Positions 52,396 to 63,058 of a DNA stretch of 64,000 nucleotides are shown one piece after another; position 1 is the first letter of the stretch; each line of letters opens with the position of its first letter. The translations under genes and the position numbers were made by a program. Origin of the DNA: Chamaecyparis obtusa (taxonomy: Eukaryota; Streptophyta; Pinopsida; Cupressales; Cupressaceae); NCBI GenBank assembly GCA_027943335.1, contig BSBK01006436.1, positions 310,001 to 374,000 of the forward strand. Reading direction: 5' to 3'. A model generated the notes under the pieces. It was not told where the DNA came from and did not search any database. It saw only the letters and a program-made list of their open reading frames with translations.

Positions 52396-53823
52396 TGTAA
52401 TGTCCCCTTTTTGGGCTATTTGGACACTACGTGGGTTATGAATATAAAGTGCAGTTTATATGTAATATGTCAGTGAATTAGGAACACAAAATGATGAAAT
52501 GGAAATATGAGTGGTAATTCCAAATGCTTAATAGCAATGCAGTGGTAAATGGATGACTATATATGACTGGTAATTCCAAATGTTATAATAATGGAAAAGT
52601 ACTAATGTATTATAATGCAGTAGCACGATGCAATGATAATGGAAATGCACAAATGTATTATATAATGGAAGAGGAAAATATATATACAACTGTAATTCCA
52701 ATGCCACAATGGAATACAATGGATAGTTCAACTCTGTGACTGCAATGTATGCTTGGCAGTTTGAAACAATATATGTAAATTGGCTGTCTCTGATTTATCA
52801 GTATGAAATATGCACATTACCCTGTGAGCTGTCTCTGATATACAATGTGATATATGCTGCGATTACAGGATGATCTCTTGGCAGAAAATGCCATCTCTGA
52901 TGTTCTATTATTAAATATGCAATATTCTGTTCTGGAGCTGTCTCTGATATGACTATAATGTTATATGCTCTGGTCTGGTGCCATCTCTGACTTGTCGATA
53001 ATTATGCTTGCACGATGGAAGGTTGCGCCAGTAATCGATTCTGATCTTACCGAGTGAAACTCCACAAGGGAATAAAAAATTATAAAATAAATTCTCAATT
53101 CACGTCTTTGCCAGCCGATCGGCTTTGATATATATAAGTGCTGAAGGGGCATGATGAAACACCAACCTTGTTATCATTTACTGCCATAATTAACTGTTAA
53201 CAAATATGATTTGTTCGGTTACCACGAACTGCCATCTGTTAATGATTAACAATATGATTTATGGATAATCGTATGTTATTGCAATGAGACATAACAGTCA
53301 AGTATCGATGGTGAATGAATATCCATCGCTGAGAATTACCATTATTCATAATAATCATTTAGATTATTCATATTAATCATAAATTATTATTGTGATCAAA
53401 CCATGGATCAACAGTGACACCCAATCATGGATAGTACTGATAATCATTCTCACCAAGATATATGTAAATATAATGTTGCGGAGATGCATACCCATACATG
53501 ATAGAATGCTCGGGTACGTACTTGAAAGCATTTTAGCATGTATATGTATGTCAGTGATACGAAGGCTATGGTATAATGGTATGGATGTGGATCATGTATG
53601 TATATGCATTTATATTTACGAATGCATATGTATGTATGTGTGCATATATATATATATATATATGATGGCACATCATGAATGAATGCATGTATGGAAACAT
53701 AAATGGAATGTTCATGCAAGAATGACTAACTACTTATGTAGGATGCAGAAATATGTACAAGACAAGGTATGTTTATTTTCCTTGCCCCCCTATTTACATG
53801 TTTGTATTTTGTGGGATATCACA
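52396..53823 (+). repeat. solo LTR with perfect target duplication
   Basis: 1428 bp from TGTAATGTCCCC to GGGATATCACA, flanked by AGATA on both sides (52391-52395 and 53824-53828). The termini are inverted, as in gypsy LTRs. A TATA box (tatatataa, 53129-53137) supports plus orientation. No primer site, interior or second LTR is present, so it is a product of LTR-LTR recombination. It contains a (TA)n run near 53646-53662. Confidence 0.85.
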
Positions 53824-54000
53824 AGATATCTTGGATTCAATAATGGCCTCCCAACATTCCTTCTTACAAATACCCTCTACACAAGATGCCTTATTTCAAC
53901 ACCAATCGAATTTGGACTCAAAAAAAACTTCACTCTTCTCCTTATAAATCAATATTAGCTATTAACTCCAAGCCTCAACTAAAGGTGGAAATCATGTGCC

Positions 54001-54677
54001 TTTGGGTAGAATTACCCAAGATCGGGTGGATTCCACCCTTGGGTATAACTTTATCATCCCACCAAAAAATTCTAAGTGTCAAATATTCAGATGTGCTCCC
54101 TTTTGCGCAACTGATTAGACTCATGGCTACTAAGACTTTCACCTCTTTCTTTAATTTACCGCCCACTTCAAACCATGCCAATATGATAGGGTGGAAACCC
54201 GATGGCTTTGGGTAGGATTACCCAAGACAGAGTGGATTCCACCCTTGTTTGGGTATTAATTAGTCAAAAACATCAGTCCCTTTTGTTAAATTTCTCAGCC
54301 CACCAGCTACGTCTTCATCGAGCTTGGCCAAATCACAAACAAATTCAAAGGCACCAAAGGATTTCACAAAATGAGGAGGGTGGAAATTTCTGAGTTTTGG
54401 GTAAAATTACCCAAGATGGTGTGGATTCCACCTTTACTTGGGTACAAACTACCGAAGGTGAAGTGGATTCCACCTACCTTTGGGTATTCTTAATTATTTC
54501 ACAAAGATTTCTAAGCGTATAACTCTCAAATTTGTCCCCCCTTTTCATATTGCTTCACTCCAAAACTGTAAATTTAAAACCAAGTTATGCCTTAAGCTTG
54601 ATTTAGAGGGTGATGGAATTTTCATGATGATGGGTATTAATACCCAAGATGGGGTGGATTCCACTCTTGTTTGGGTA
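54001..54677. repeat. degenerate array of paired-hairpin units
   Basis: Four units start at 54001, 54207, 54396 and 54631. Each has TTGGGTA-loop-TACCCAA (4-base loops GAAT, GGAT, AAAT; the fourth, TGGGTATTAATACCCA, has loop TTAA), then the palindrome GTGGATTCCAC, then TTGGGTA again. An extra GTGGATTCCAC plus TTGGGTA lies at 54452-54487. Each unit is preceded by ggtggaaat-like sequence, and spacers also share words (ctaagngt, tccctttt). Not a known gene or element to me. Confidence 0.75.
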
Positions 54678-55726
54678 CAAAATAAGAAATAAAGCGAATA
54701 AAACATTTGCAAAAATAGAATATATAGCTGCCAAAGAAAACTAAGAAATAAAAAATAAATGCGTATGTATGATATTGATTGCAAGAGGCAACAAGTAAAT
54801 AAGGCCTTGGCCATGGGTGTACCATGTATGAGAGTCCCCCTTGTACTTGTCTCTAAGAACACCAAGACTATGGTCTTTTTGAAGCTATAAAAATTGTAAA
54901 CTTGCTTGTGATTTTGCCATCTAGATTTGGGTTTGGCAATAGTCTAGTGAATGTTGCCTTTTTTCCCATCATTAACTTCAATGTTTCTCTATGTTGCCAC
55001 CCTCTTGGGAAAAGAAAGTATATCTATATTGTAATATTTTGGGGTTAAAGAAAAATGTTGGGAGATGCAAGGGTGTGGTTATCTTATTTTCACCATTCAA
55101 CAATGGTTCTTTGCACCCATTTGAATTATTTTGTATTACACTTCTTATTTTTTGTATCATAGAGTCAATGTCATCATATATCTTGCCCAATTATGGTTTA
55201 TTCTTATTGACAAATCTGATTATACTCATGATAGGTTCAACCATGATTTGAGACCAATGTTTTGACCTTGAAGGCCCTTTTTGCATCTGAGTGCCTCCAT
55301 ACACAACAAAGATTGTTGATGACTATGGGACTTAATGCCTCTCACACCTTTACAAATCATTTCAAGATGAATGTAACATGCAATTTGAGGCCCAATAACC
55401 TAATAGTGTTACAAAATTAAAACAAATAAATAACAAATGATATAATTAGAATTTCATAGCTACCTTAAAGTTCATTAGAAAATAAAATATTGAAATTTCA
55501 TGAACTAACTTCAACAGCTCCAACTTGAAAGACATAAGTATGGATCTTGACATATGATGATTTGTCATAAACATCTAAATCTCCTTAGCCTCAATACAAA
55601 TTTCTTTGATTTGCTTGATTTGCATGCCAAGCGCCGGCATCACCAAGTTGAGAGAGTGGATGGCACATGATTTGCAAAATGGTTTGTATCTTACCTCCAC
55701 TAATAAACTCCTTGCCTTATAATATG

Positions 55727-56226
55727 CAATGGTGTTTATTATGACTTGGATAACGCGTTGAGAAACCACCATCTTAATCAACTTTGAGTGTGTTGGAAAT
55801 GAAGTTTGCATACTTCACTTGCCCCTCAAAGTCATCCGTTTTCAGAAACGTTGCCCCTTTACCACAATGACATTAATTAAGGGCTTGTTTTTGCTATTTT
55901 AAAAATTTTCCATTTGTCAAAAATTCCAGTGTCCCCAATTTGGACCGTACTCTCTAAAATTCCCAATTAGATTTTGGATTTTGTTTGAAAACAAAAATTT
56001 AACTTAGTCTTTGTAATGTCCTAGTGGTGTTTATTATGACTTGGATAATGTGTTGAGAAACCACCATCTTAATCAACTTTGACTGTGTTGGAAACAAAGT
56101 TTGCATACTTCACTTGCCCCTCAAAGTCATTTGTTTTTAGAAACTTTGCCCCTTTAGGGCACACCACAATGACATTAATTAACGGCTTGTTTTTGCTATT
56201 TTAAAATTTTTCCATTTGTCAAAAAT
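55727..56226. repeat. ~197-bp duplication inside hAT gene A
   Basis: Segments 55729-55925 and 56028-56226 are near-identical coding parts of the transposase with a 299-bp offset. The 102 bp between them ends with ttgtaatgtcc (56011-56021), the same word that starts the adjacent solo LTR (56226-56236). Confidence 0.85.
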
Positions 56227-57720
56227 TGTAATGTCCCAATGATTAACATTCATCACCAGCATTTAAATCCGTTTTAAGGAATAATCATCGATTCATAATA
56301 CATACTTAAACCCTAATCCCTTCTCTCCTAATCACTAACCTTAAGAAGGATGGTAGAATTACTATGACCAGGGTGCAGAAACAGTCTACAAGAGGGTTAC
56401 CTCAAGAACTTTTACCCATGTTGAGGCTCTCCCGACATGTGACTGAATTACTCCGCCACTCCCTTCACAAACTCCTTTTCGTCTTAGTTGTATTAGCGAG
56501 TGGTTATTCCTAAGCATTTTGATATAATATTATTAGTATCGACTTATTGATTGCTGCTAGCAAGACATATGATCCATAAGAAAAAAATTATAATAAAATA
56601 TAATAAATAAATATACATCCAACCTATATTATGGTATTACCAATATGGACATGTTATGTCCAAGGCAAACTTAATACTCCCAATATCTAAGATATGCCCA
56701 AAAGAAACATGGAAGAATTTCATAGTTTTGTGACTTTAGGAATGTTGACTAGGACGTCATTGTGAAAGTGAAAAGATGACAACTTGGAAGAATGGCACTC
56801 ATTGTATATGACTTCGAATACATGTAAGTGCATCACAATTTTGCATTTGAAGGAAAATCTTAGAACACAAACTTGGAAAATTTGCAAAACAAATAGAACA
56901 ACTACAACTCAAATAGAATGAGGACCACTTCGTGATCTTAGCAAGGAAGAACTAAGTCATATTTTAAAAGATTTGCTCAACTAGTAACCATTAGAATCAC
57001 TAAGCAATGGGCTGGTCGACACAACCACCTATAATGTCCCACCTCGAAGTGACTATTCGATCTTCCTTAAATAGTCGATGAGTTGCATTGATTTGAAGGA
57101 GATGCACCCTTTAGACATGAGTCGCACCCCTTAATACTTGATTTGATGGATATCCCTATTTTTTACGTGCCTATTCATTGCCAACTTGACTACTAATACC
57201 TATTGTTAACTTTAATCTAGTAAATTAACAATTGGTCCTAAAAGCTTTTTTGCCTTAAATTGATACTACAATCATCCATTGATGGAAATAATATCTAGAG
57301 ATATAATTAATAATGCTATTTTATTCTATTATCTAAAGGTGAGAAAAAGTTAGATATTTAAAATAGTATTTGAGTCAAGTTGTATATGGAACTATATATA
57401 TATATATATATATATTTATACATTTATATTTTGAGCAATTTTTTATATAAAATATATTTATATTGTACTTGGATCAATAGTATTTATTTGAGCAATATAT
57501 CAATACACACATTATAATATCTTAATGTTTATAATCTTAATCGATATCTCTATACCGGTGATTGTCAAATACACTAATATATAAGTCTAGACCTTTGATA
57601 TCTAGTAGATTTCTTCATGTGTAATTATCTCAGTTTGGCCTTGTAATTATATTAGTGTAATTTATTATTTATTTAATTAATTTAATTAATTTAATTCTAT
57701 TTCGGAAATGGGACATCACA
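56227..57720. repeat. solo LTR inserted in hAT gene A
   Basis: 1494 bp from TGTAATGTCCC to GGGACATCACA, flanked by a perfect AAAAT duplication (56222-56226 and 57721-57725). Termini match the solo LTR at 52396-53823 in form. It contains an (AT)n run (57393-57416). The hAT coding sequence resumes on both sides. Another ataatgtcccac at 57032 inside could mark a nested or rearranged LTR. Confidence 0.8.
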
Positions 57721-58424
57721 AAAATGGTAGGCTCATGAATTCTTGATTGCCTGCAATGATGTCTCTACAAAACAAATTCCTTTACCAATAAGGTTGTGTG
57801 CATCTTCTCATAGTTATGACCTAGATAATTTGTGTGTCAAAGTAATAGTTGTCACCATTTCTCATCAACATGGTGAACTCATGATATTGAAAGAAACCCC
57901 GTTGGTATAAATGCAAGGTGTAATGTGCTCAACTACAATATCTCTCATCTGAATATTAAATGCCCTTTCTAATGAGTTTGCATCTTGAGACATTCTTTTG
58001 CAAGAAGAAAGGGGCTACTTTCTTCCTGGGAAGATGGTGTCATGATGAAAGGATATGTGGTAGTCCCTACTAGAGAAGTTGAAGATGGCCTTGTAGGCGG
58101 CTTGTGTCAAACTTTTTCTGGTCCAAAGAAGGGGATCTTGTTTAGGCTCTCTCTCAGTTGCACTATTTTTTGTTTGTTGCTCTCTAATACAAGCAAAACT
58201 TGCTTCTTTGGCAAAACATTTGTTGGCCCAACACAAACTCTGTTTCCTTGGCCAACTATTAGATTAAGGTGAGCTTTCACTCTATTAAACAAGTTCTTAT
58301 ACTTGTTATGGCACTAACTACATGCCAAATGGTTGCCTTCAGCAAGCTGCTCAGTCATCATGACATGTAACCAAAGAGGTGATGCTTGATCAAATTCGAT
58401 AGGACTGTTCGTCCCTTGGTTCAT

Positions 58425-59379
58425 GAGCTAGACAAACAACCATTATAAATTAAACTCGTACCTACATGTTTTAAAATAAACATATTAAGAAAATTAAAAA
58501 AATTGTAACCTTAGGCAAAATTATCATGGAAAAAAAATAACAATTAAGAAAACAACAATGTGAACCGATGACATCCTAAAAAAATGAATACCAATTGGAA
58601 AACAACAATAAAATGTATTTTAAAAAAAAACTAAGGAAGCTTGGAAATCATTTTTCAAAAATTACATAAAGTTCAAAAAATCTACCTTGAATGATGTTTT
58701 AGTGTTAGTTTGCACAGTTTAGTGTGACACAAAAGCTTTTTGGTTCTCAAGCCAAGGCACAAGGTGATTCAACACTTCATACACAAAGAGAGGTATTTAT
58801 GCATTCTGTTTGAAAATAAAAGAAATACTGAAAGAGCTATTAAATGCTCACTTTTTTCTAGCTAAAAGGAAAGGCCAAAAATATGTGAATAGATTATAGA
58901 ACATAAGGATTAAATAGTCTTTAAGAGACAAACATTTCAGTAGGTTAATTAAAAGAATCATGTACATAGCCACAATATTGAATTTAGATAAACCTGCAAT
59001 ACAAAGCTCACAAACTCATTAAAAGTAAGTTAATTTATTTCAGTAGACATACACAAAAAGTTATAAGCTAAACATAATAGTTGCATTCAAAGCTACAATG
59101 ACCAACTTAACACTTATTGCAATACAAAGATTTCAATAAATGTTAAGCGATATTCAACTCATAAGAAGGCAATAACATGTAACATCTCAATAACAATTTA
59201 AAAGGAAAATAAGCATTACTAAATTCCATTGAATTATACTGGATGTTCAACTAAATGCTCAAAGCACTTATTTATAAGGTTTTGAGATACTATTGCATGA
59301 AATAAAAGCTAATGGTTGTATGCACTCAAACACTACTACTCTTCTCTCAAAGTTTTCTGAGCAGGTTCTTTTCTTTGTT
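58425..59379. other. AT-rich intronic sequence; no gene recognised
   Basis: Upstream of hAT gene A; A-rich runs (58500-58640). Terminal inverted repeats of the hAT element were not found. Confidence 0.4.
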
Positions 59380-61503
59380 TGTTTTTTTAAGGATCAGAAA
59401 TTAAAGCAAACAAAAAAGCAAAATATATAAGACAATGAACACAATGTTTGCCCTGGGAAAACCCTCCTACTTGAGGGAGAAAAACCCAGCAAATAATCTC
59501 TTATATATTAGATAAATAATTGCAGAATTCTGCATCCAACAATCAGGCCTTATACAGGGCAAGTCTCATACAACAATAGATATGTCTCTTCTCATGATGT
59601 GAATTAAAAAAAATTAAAGAATTCTTCTGAATATCGATCTCTTTGAAGCAAATAAAACAATGCTACATTCATCACTTATCAACCAAAGAATATCAAACTG
59701 TAATAGATCCAATCAAACGCCCTGCCCAGAGTTATCAAATTCTCTTCCTCATGAAGAGTCAGAGACTCTTCATTGTTGGACTCTTCATTGTCCAGTCAAT
59801 GAAGATTCAGCCATTACAAATAGGAATACCTGTCGGATGTCTGTGATGATTTGTCTTCACAGCATATGAAACGACACATTACCGAGACTGCTACATCAGT
59901 CCTTTATTTAATTTGAATATTTGCAGAGAAAGATAGCTCCCAATGCTATATCTCCAACATTCTTATCAATCAGAATTCTTTTATTGATGATACACCAGCA
60001 TTTCTTTTATAAGCAATGTCCACTCTTTGCAGTCACAGCATGTTATTTTACTTCTATCACAACACTCTTCATCATAAAAAATGCCTTCTTTACTCTTCGT
60101 TCAAATCTTTCTATTGATGATATTCTTTTTGTATCCACTTTTACAGCCATCGACTTCAAGGCAATGAATAAATAGAGTTTGCTTTATCTCTTATCGGGTG
60201 TAGAAGTAGTTGTAAAAACCACCAAATAGTTTAGTTATAGTAACTTCTCCAACCAAAATATCGATCTTACTAAAACAGTTTATGTTTGCATAAACAACAT
60301 ATAAAGTTAAACACGTGTGCTGATGGAGCAGATTAGAAATAAGTGACAGTAAGACAAACTGAATGTACAGGTGGCTGATATCACCATTTGTTAAGAGTCC
60401 ATTGATGCCTTCAAATCATTAATATTATCAAATGTAATCACTGTTTGTTAGACTCCTTGTGCAGTCCCACGTATAATCTGAAGTTGTCATGTTAATAATA
60501 AAATCATTGTTTGCTTTGTTCCAGCACCGTCACTTTTAATAAGACGGCTACATAAATTTTTATTTCTTGACATTAAATTCAAGGGTCGACTTCTTCAGTG
60601 ACACCAAATTGTAGTTTTTAAATCAACTCAAAGGATCTATCGCATCATTGCTAAGAATCATTCTCCATGAACTATGTACATATTTTTCTCTTCTTTGTTC
60701 TCTTAAAATCATTGTTCACTCTCTTCTTATTTGGGTCATTTTAGGGAATGAGACAGCCATGTCTTGATTTGCTGCAAACTGTGTCATTTTCCAGTGTTAC
60801 CTGGGGACGCATTTCCGGCATAATTTGACCCGTCCTGGAAGCTTGGAAACCTGTACCCTGGCTGTCCCATAAAATTAATTCAAATAATGTTTGAGTTTTG
60901 ATAATTTGTTTGACTTCCACTCTTATGTGAACTCTCAATTTAAATTTTTTAACACAAGAGTTATATGTTAAGGTTCTATAATGTATATAAGCATGCTTTC
61001 TCCATGTTTTCATATGAACATTTAATTTTTAAAAAAATTTCCCTCTATATTTTAAAATTTCTCAATTTTTTATATAGTCACCCCCCTGCCGTCCCCTGTC
61101 ATCCCCTGCTCCAAGAAAAACAAATCTGTCCTGGAAACCTGTCCCCCTGTCCCCCCCATTTCGGAAACCTTGGGTAACATAGTCATTTTCTTAATCACGT
61201 CACACCTGAGTCTCCCATAACAGATTGCTTCAAGTCTCTTATATCTATACTTTGACATCAATGACAAATATCTCAACTATCTCCTTTGTCATTAATGGTA
61301 AAACATGATTGAAATCAGGATGCATTAAATTCGAATGAAAACACTTCAATATCTACAAAATAGATTCTCCATAAATCTAAACAACAAATCATTCAAATCT
61401 GAACATCTGAACATATCAGTAATAAATCTGCAAAATAAATTTTGCAAGCATCAAATTTGAAACACAAATCGAATCAAATCTGAAACATCTGTAGCACAAC
61501 ATT
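59380..61503 (-). repeat. putative 3' LTR of a copia fragment
   Basis: On the minus strand, gtcattgatgtcaaagggg (about 61515-61535) is the typical sequence before the 3' end of plant copia elements, and TGTTGTGCTACAG starts immediately after it (61503 leftward). Near the left end, ctccctcaagtaggagggtt with ttttcccagggc (59450-59490) resembles the R-U5 of copia LTRs. The left border is uncertain. The GC-rich related words gtcctggaa...acctgt at 60830-60860 and 61128-61145 are unexplained. Confidence 0.4.
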
Positions 61504-61639
61504 ACTAAAATTTCTTCCCCTTTGACATCAATGACAAAGGGTTAGGGACAACAAATTTTGACATTACAATGCTCCCCCTAAGTAGATGCTTGTCTATGAA
61601 CAAAATTAGATAGAACAAAATCCTGGGCCCATCAGTGTT

Positions 61640-62200
61640 GAAGCTAACTTTCATCAATCTGCCCAAACAAACAATGTTTATATTTCACCTCTCTCAATTC
61701 GTAGACATTGCTCTTTGTTCTTTTCCCTTCAGCGATCAACCTGCCTTAATCAACTTCTTTGATTTCACTTCCTTGAGCATTAAAGTTTACCAAATATCGA
61801 TGGTCACATAATTGAGTGACACTCAACAAATTATACTTCAATCTCTCTACATACCAAACATTATGTACTTCTGAAGTGTTATTAATTCTTAGAGGACCTT
61901 TACCTTGAATTTATATTGATGATTTATCACTAAACTTTACTACACCAACATTCCAATTAGTAAAGGTAATAAACTTTCTCTTATCACCTATCATGTGATT
62001 TGAACAACCATTGTCTATGATCCAAAGGCTTTGTCTATTTGCATTAGGAGCTATCTGAGCAATCATATACTTTTTTGACTTCTTGCCTTCTTTCTTATTC
62101 TGCACTTTCTTTGTCTCTTTCTTGAAGAACCTGTTCTCAACCCTTTTCTTTTCTGCGAAACCTAAATAACAATTTCTTGCTAATTGAAAACTGCAAATGT
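61640..62200 (-). pseudogene. copia gag-protease fragment
   Basis: Reading leftward: LARNCYL, the end of a zinc knuckle; a Lys-rich stretch; then WIIDNGCSNHMIGDKRKF (copia protease, with Asn for the Ser/Thr after the catalytic Asp); VVKFSDKSS; and VWYVERLKYNLLSVTQLCDH with ELREVKYKHCLFGQI, which is GAG-pre-integrase-like. Integrase and RT are missing, since the 3' noncoding end follows at about 61540. So this is an internally deleted copia element. Confidence 0.75.
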
Positions 62201-62205
62201 TTTAC

Positions 62206-62670
62206 CTGGGGTTTAAGTGCCTCTTGCTCTTTTTGCCAGCTCTGAAGAGAATAATTTACCCTTTGATTCCACACAGATTTGTTGTTCAGTCGCAACAAGG
62301 TCTCTGCAACATCGAGTATCATCCTCTGAATGCATACAGAGAGGCCCTCCATGATCTCTCCATTAGGATTTGAAAAGGAATGATCATATCTGAAACAAAA
62401 ACAAAGTGAAATCAAGTCTTAGTAAAATCTGAATAAGAATCATCCTATTTGAAACGAGGGTTGAGGAAGTACCTTGCTGCATGAATGGGTTGGTGGAGCT
62501 GATTGCTCCACCTCCTATCAACAATTTCCCAAATGGGATTATATTTGAGTCTATCACCCTTATAGTAATTTTTTATACTCTTTGGCCCTATCCATGGCCT
62601 CATAAAGGCACCCCATTGGGATTTGATCCCCATCAACCAAGCGCAAAACTCTAACTAGGGGCTCAGACAC
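62206..62670 (-). pseudogene. hAT transposase fragment B (two exons)
   Basis: The first exon starts after an acceptor (caattgtag) at 62670: VSEPLVRVLRLVDGDQ, EAMDRAKE, then a frameshift near 62575 into SIKNYYKGDRLKYNPIWEIV, RRWSNQLHQPIHAARYFLNP. The second exon starts at 62389 after gtttcag: YDHSFSNPNGEIMEGLSVCIQRM, ending at a GT donor (CCCAG then GTAAAA) at 62206. This is the middle of a DUF659/hAT transposase. The right part of the gene is not recognised, and the left is replaced by the copia fragment, so it was truncated by the copia insertion or by deletion. Confidence 0.75.
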
Positions 62671-63058
62671 CTACAATTGAAATTTGAAAAATACAAATTA
62701 GTTTACAAAAAGATTGCATACTATACATATATAACTTGAAATGTTAGTTATGAAAAGATGTTTCAATTTAACATACCAAATTGAACTACTAAGTTACATA
62801 CCAAATTGAAATACACAAACTAGAACTATTGAACATTCAACATAGTAACATAATCATTTAAAATTTTAAAGCTTAAACATAGTTCAAATTAAAATATGAA
62901 AATATCAATATGTCATATATCATAAAGATGATCATGATTACAATGAGCAGAGTAGCATGATATGATATAATGAATCATGATCAATCATCAATATCAAAAT
63001 GAGTACAAAATCAAAATGTCAATCTAAAATCATGTCAAAATGTAAGAATGGGAGGCCT
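62671..63058. other. no gene recognised; hAT B intron or spacer
   Basis: AT-rich with repeated tca/atcat words at 62880-63050. It separates the acceptor of hAT B from the stop codon of hAT C. Confidence 0.45.

Larger units (their letters stand above)
54978..58424 (-). pseudogene. hAT transposase gene A, split by a solo LTR
   Basis: Reading leftward from ATG at 58422-58424 (MNQGTNSPIEFDQASPLW): a BED-type zinc finger (HLACS-stop-CHNKYKNLFNRVKAHL, then GQGNRVC); NSLERAFNIQMRDIV and YTNGVSFNIMSSP, the start of the DUF659-like core (57730-57960); the inserted LTR; then ALINVIV-like, TFLKTDDFEGQVKYANFI, VIINTIAYYKA, CKSCAIHSLNLVMPALG and MTNHHMSRSI; and last VEPIMSIIRFV, GKIYDDIDSMIQKIRSVI and PLHLPTFFFNP (54978-55270). 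Several stops and frameshifts; the C-terminal dimerisation domain is missing. Family role: cut-and-paste DNA transposition with 8-bp target duplications. Confidence 0.8.
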
